Shown here: in pieces, positions 61,985 through 64,000 of the stretch | Position numbering within the stretch: the stretch's first letter is position 1 | Layout of the letters: each line of letters opens with the position of its first letter | Origin: Acidobacteriota bacterium | GTDB lineage: Bacteria; Acidobacteriota; Blastocatellia; Pyrinomonadales; Pyrinomonadaceae | Direction: 5' to 3' | Length of the DNA stretch: 64,000 nt | Assembly (NCBI GenBank): GCA_019639195.1 | Contig: JAHBSI010000005.1 | Location: 1 to 64,000 of the forward strand | Notes under the pieces: generated by a model | Databases searched by the model: none | What the model was told of the DNA's origin: nothing | The model's input: the letters and a program-made list of their open reading frames with translations, nothing else | Program-made: the position numbers and the translations under genes

Positions 61985-63100
61985 ATGTATAAACAGATAG
62001 GCATCCTAACCGGCGGCGGCGACGCACCCGGGCTGAACGCGGCGATAAGGGCCGTCGTTCGCACGGCGACCGGTAAGTTCGGGATGCAATGTATTGGTAT
62101 CGAAGACAGTTTCGAAGGGATCTTGGGCGAAACACACACTGTCAAACTTTCGCCGAAGAACGTCAGCGGACTCCTATCACAAGGCGGGACCGTGCTTGGT
62201 ACGCGGAACCGCGGCAGTTTCGTCAAAATGGTTGACGGCAAGCCGCTCTTTCCTGAGCTGCCGGTCTCCGAGGCTCTTGCGAACCTCGACATCCTTGGGA
62301 TCGAGGCGTTGGTCGCGATCGGCGGCGAAGGCACGCTTGCGATCGCCGAGCAATTCCACAAACGCGGATTTCCGGTGATCGGCGTCCCAAAGACGATCGA
62401 TAACGACCTTGCAGCGACCGAATTCACGTTCGGGTTTATGACCGCGATCGATATTGCGACAGAGGCTCTTGACAGGCTGCACACGACGGCCGCCTCGCAC
62501 GACCGTGTAATGATCCTAGAGGTCATGGGACGCAATACGGGCTGGATCGCCCTCCACGCCGGATTGGCGGGCAGTGCCGATATTATTCTCATTCCTGAGA
62601 TCCCGTTCTCGTTCGAAGCGATCCGTCGCAAGGTTCTTGAACGTGAAGCTGCGGGCTCGCGTTTTACGAATATCGTTGTGGCAGAAGGCGCCCTTGAGGT
62701 TGGGACGAGCGAAACATATTCCGACCGTGCTGAGCTTCGGCTCGGCGGTATCGGTGAGATCGTTCGCCGCCGTGTTGAGGACATGATGGACAAGGAATCC
62801 CGCTGCGTCGTGCTCGGCCATCTTCAGCGTGGCGGAAGCCCGAACGCATTTGACCGTATGCTCGGCACGAATTTTGGTGCCTGTGCCGCTCGAGCTCTTG
62901 CAAACGGCGAAACCGGCAAAATGGTAGCGCTTCAGGCCGGAACGATCGTGACAGTGCCGCTTGATGAAGCGGTCTCAAATATCAAGACGGTGCCGACAGA
63001 TGGCCAGCTTGTGCGGACCGCACGCGATATCGGCATCTCGTTTGCCGCTCCACGCGAAGCAGAGCTGAGCGAAAGAGTTTTCGCCGAGGGAGCCCGCTAG
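61985..63100 (+). CDS. pfkA: 6-phosphofructokinase
   Basis: The 371-residue product opens IGILTGGGDAPGLNAAIRAVV. It has GGEGTLAIAEQ (about 104-114), PKTIDNDLAATEFTFGF (about 130-146), EVMGRNTGWIALHAG and HLQRGGSPNAFDRMLG. Gly at the residue equivalent to E. coli 104 suggests ATP use; Lys in PKTIDND (E. coli Gly124) is more usual in pyrophosphate enzymes but occurs in ATP-dependent ones too. The donor is thus probably ATP. It makes fructose 1,6-bisphosphate in glycolysis. greA follows after 13 bases. Confidence 0.92.
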   Translation: MYKQIGILTGGGDAPGLNAAIRAVVRTATGKFGMQCIGIEDSFEGILGETHTVKLSPKNVSGLLSQGGTVLGTRNRGSFVKMVDGKPLFPELPVSEALANLDILGIEALVAIGGEGTLAIAEQFHKRGFPVIGVPKTIDNDLAATEFTFGFMTAIDIATEALDRLHTTAASHDRVMILEVMGRNTGWIALHAGLAGSADIILIPEIPFSFEAIRRKVLEREAAGSRFTNIVVAEGALEVGTSETYSDRAELRLGGIGEIVRRRVEDMMDKESRCVVLGHLQRGGSPNAFDRMLGTNFGACAARALANGETGKMVALQAGTIVTVPLDEAVSNIKTVPTDGQLVRTARDIGISFAAPREAELSERVFAEGAR

Positions 63101-63113
63101 AGTAGAAAAAAAG

Positions 63114-63581
63114 ATGGAAGAGATCAGGAAAAAACTTCAGGCCGAGCTCGATGAGCTCGAACAGGAACTTCATTTTAAGCTCCCAAAAGAGATCCAAAAG
63201 GCGCGCGAATTTGGCGACCTTCGTGAGAATGCCGAATACAAGGCCGCGATGGAGCGGCAATCCATCGTGCAGGCACGCATCGGACAGATCCGACAGCGAA
63301 TGAGCGAGGTCGAATCCATCGATCTTTCAAAGCTCCCGCAGGATCGCGTTGCATACGGCTCGCTTGTTGTACTTTTCGATCTCGACAAAGAAGAAAAGAT
63401 CAGGTACAAGCTCGTAACCAGTGAAGAGAGCGACCCAGACAACGGCCTTATCTCGACCGTTTCTCCGATCGGCCAGGCATTGATGGGCCGCGAAGAAGGC
63501 GACGAAGTGAAGGTCAAGACACCGACCGGATGGCGGAATTTTGAGATCAGCCGGCTTACCACGATCCATGACGCTGAATAG
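63114..63581 (+). CDS. greA: Transcription elongation factor GreA/GreB family
   Basis: The 155-residue product has an N-terminal antiparallel coiled coil (about 1-75) with the tip EFGDLRENAEYKAA, holding the acidic residues that help RNA polymerase cleave stalled transcripts. The C-terminal FKBP-like domain reads VAYGSLVVLF, ISTVSPIGQALMGREEGDEVKVKTPTGWRNFEI. All is standard. The start is 13 bases after pfkA. Confidence 0.93.
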   Translation: MEEIRKKLQAELDELEQELHFKLPKEIQKAREFGDLRENAEYKAAMERQSIVQARIGQIRQRMSEVESIDLSKLPQDRVAYGSLVVLFDLDKEEKIRYKLVTSEESDPDNGLISTVSPIGQALMGREEGDEVKVKTPTGWRNFEISRLTTIHDAE

Positions 63582-63626
63582 GCAAAAATGCGTAACGCGA
63601 CGAATCGTTTTGAGGATCGAACCTAA

Positions 63627-64000
63627 ATGCTGGGATCAAGCATAGGCGGCGGAGCGAAGAAGCTAATAAGTGCGATCGTCCGCGCTCTTTCGGCGCGCGG
63701 CATCAATCCGAACTATTTGACGACGCTCGGCGTTACGATCAACATCGGATGCGGCGTGCTGTTCGGTCTCGGGCAATTCTTTTGGGCGGGCATCGTCCTC
63801 ATTGTCGCGAACGTTTTCGATATGCTGGATGGGAATGTTGCCCGCAATTCCGGCCGCGTCACGAAATTCGGCTCATTCCTTGATTCATCGCTCGACCGCC
63901 TGTCAGACATGGTCGCCTTTATGGGCATTATAATGTTCTATGCGGGCAATTCGCCGCAGCATTCACTGCTGAACGTTTTTCTTGCCGGCGTTGGAATGAT
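63627..64000 (+). CDS. CDP-alcohol phosphatidyltransferase family protein (3' end outside window)
   Basis: The frame is open from ATG 63627 to the window end, about 124 residues. INPNYLTTLGV and a hydrophobic helix precede the CDP-alcohol transferase motif VFDMLDGNVARNSGRVTKFG, followed by FLDSSLDRLSD, with every conserved Asp and Gly. It joins a CDP-linked lipid to an alcohol such as inositol phosphate or glycerol phosphate; the substrate cannot be told. It is distinct from pgsA at 19122 and may use another alcohol. Confidence 0.85.
   Translation, partial: MLGSSIGGGAKKLISAIVRALSARGINPNYLTTLGVTINIGCGVLFGLGQFFWAGIVLIVANVFDMLDGNVARNSGRVTKFGSFLDSSLDRLSDMVAFMGIIMFYAGNSPQHSLLNVFLAGVGM

Overview
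The window is a stretch of bacterial chromosome of moderately high GC. It most resembles Acidobacteriota, probably Blastocatellia/Pyrinomonadaceae. The grounds are gene content: a DUF1800/DUF1501 secreted pair, a small microcompartment locus with three pentamer genes, tandem-PilZ proteins, a large RHS protein with a signal peptide, and the general style of the housekeeping genes. No rRNA is present, so this placement is an inference.

Region 1 (1-16.3 kb) is accessory DNA. It opens with a compact operon: the C-terminal end of a Ycf46-like AAA+ ATPase, a DUF1257 (Ycf35-like) protein, a DUF2997 protein and a radical-SAM activase of the NrdG type. The activase gene is cut in two. Codons 1-104 lie at 970-1281 and the remaining 122 codons lie 13.4 kb away at 14729-15097. 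The break falls inside the CxxxCxxC iron-sulphur motif. Between the halves is a segment bounded by perfect 11-bp inverted repeats. It holds pieces of tyrosine recombinases, a Tat-type SDR plus outer-membrane-barrel cassette, a 2035-residue RHS protein, a secreted carboxypeptidase-regulatory-like protein, a CHAT-protease fragment, and an intact homolog of the very gene it interrupts. The host operon resumes with a gene of unknown function: a zinc ribbon followed by five homing-endonuclease-associated repeats. An AlpA-like regulator and tRNA-Thr follow.

Region 2 (18-34 kb) is mostly core: a secreted FlgT_C-like protein, pgsA, a TFIIB-type zinc-finger protein, an esterase, an inositol-phosphatase gene, accD, a DinB-like gene, folC, gpmA, a methyltransferase, a YeiH transporter and uvrA. 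A small bacterial-microcompartment operon (class II aldolase, one hexamer, three pentamers) converges on uvrA. It is followed by ruvA and a CPBP-family membrane protein.

Region 3 (34-46.7 kb) begins with an unusual in-frame fusion of an AbiEii-like nucleotidyltransferase domain to RuvB. A secreted protein, an endolysin-like M15 peptidase, gyrA (with Ile at the quinolone-determining Ser83 position), two tandem-PilZ paralogs, a PlsC acyltransferase, a membrane Ser/Thr kinase and a DNA glycosylase follow.

Region 4 (46.9-64 kb) holds the DUF1800/DUF1501 pair, a zinc-ribbon/L7-L12-like/NHL membrane protein, tadA, two tRNA-Ser genes flanking aqpZ, the SRP RNA, dnaX (with an A9 slippery tract leading at once to a stop), a TPM-domain protein, a nucleotidyltransferase, lemA, pdxJ, a glycosyltransferase, a C-terminal processing protease, pfkA, greA and the start of a CDP-alcohol phosphatidyltransferase.

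The two most interesting signals are the element that splits an activase gene at its Fe-S motif while carrying an intact homolog, and the surrounding AAA/DUF1257/DUF2997/radical-SAM/zinc-ribbon operon, which may be an undescribed multi-protein system.
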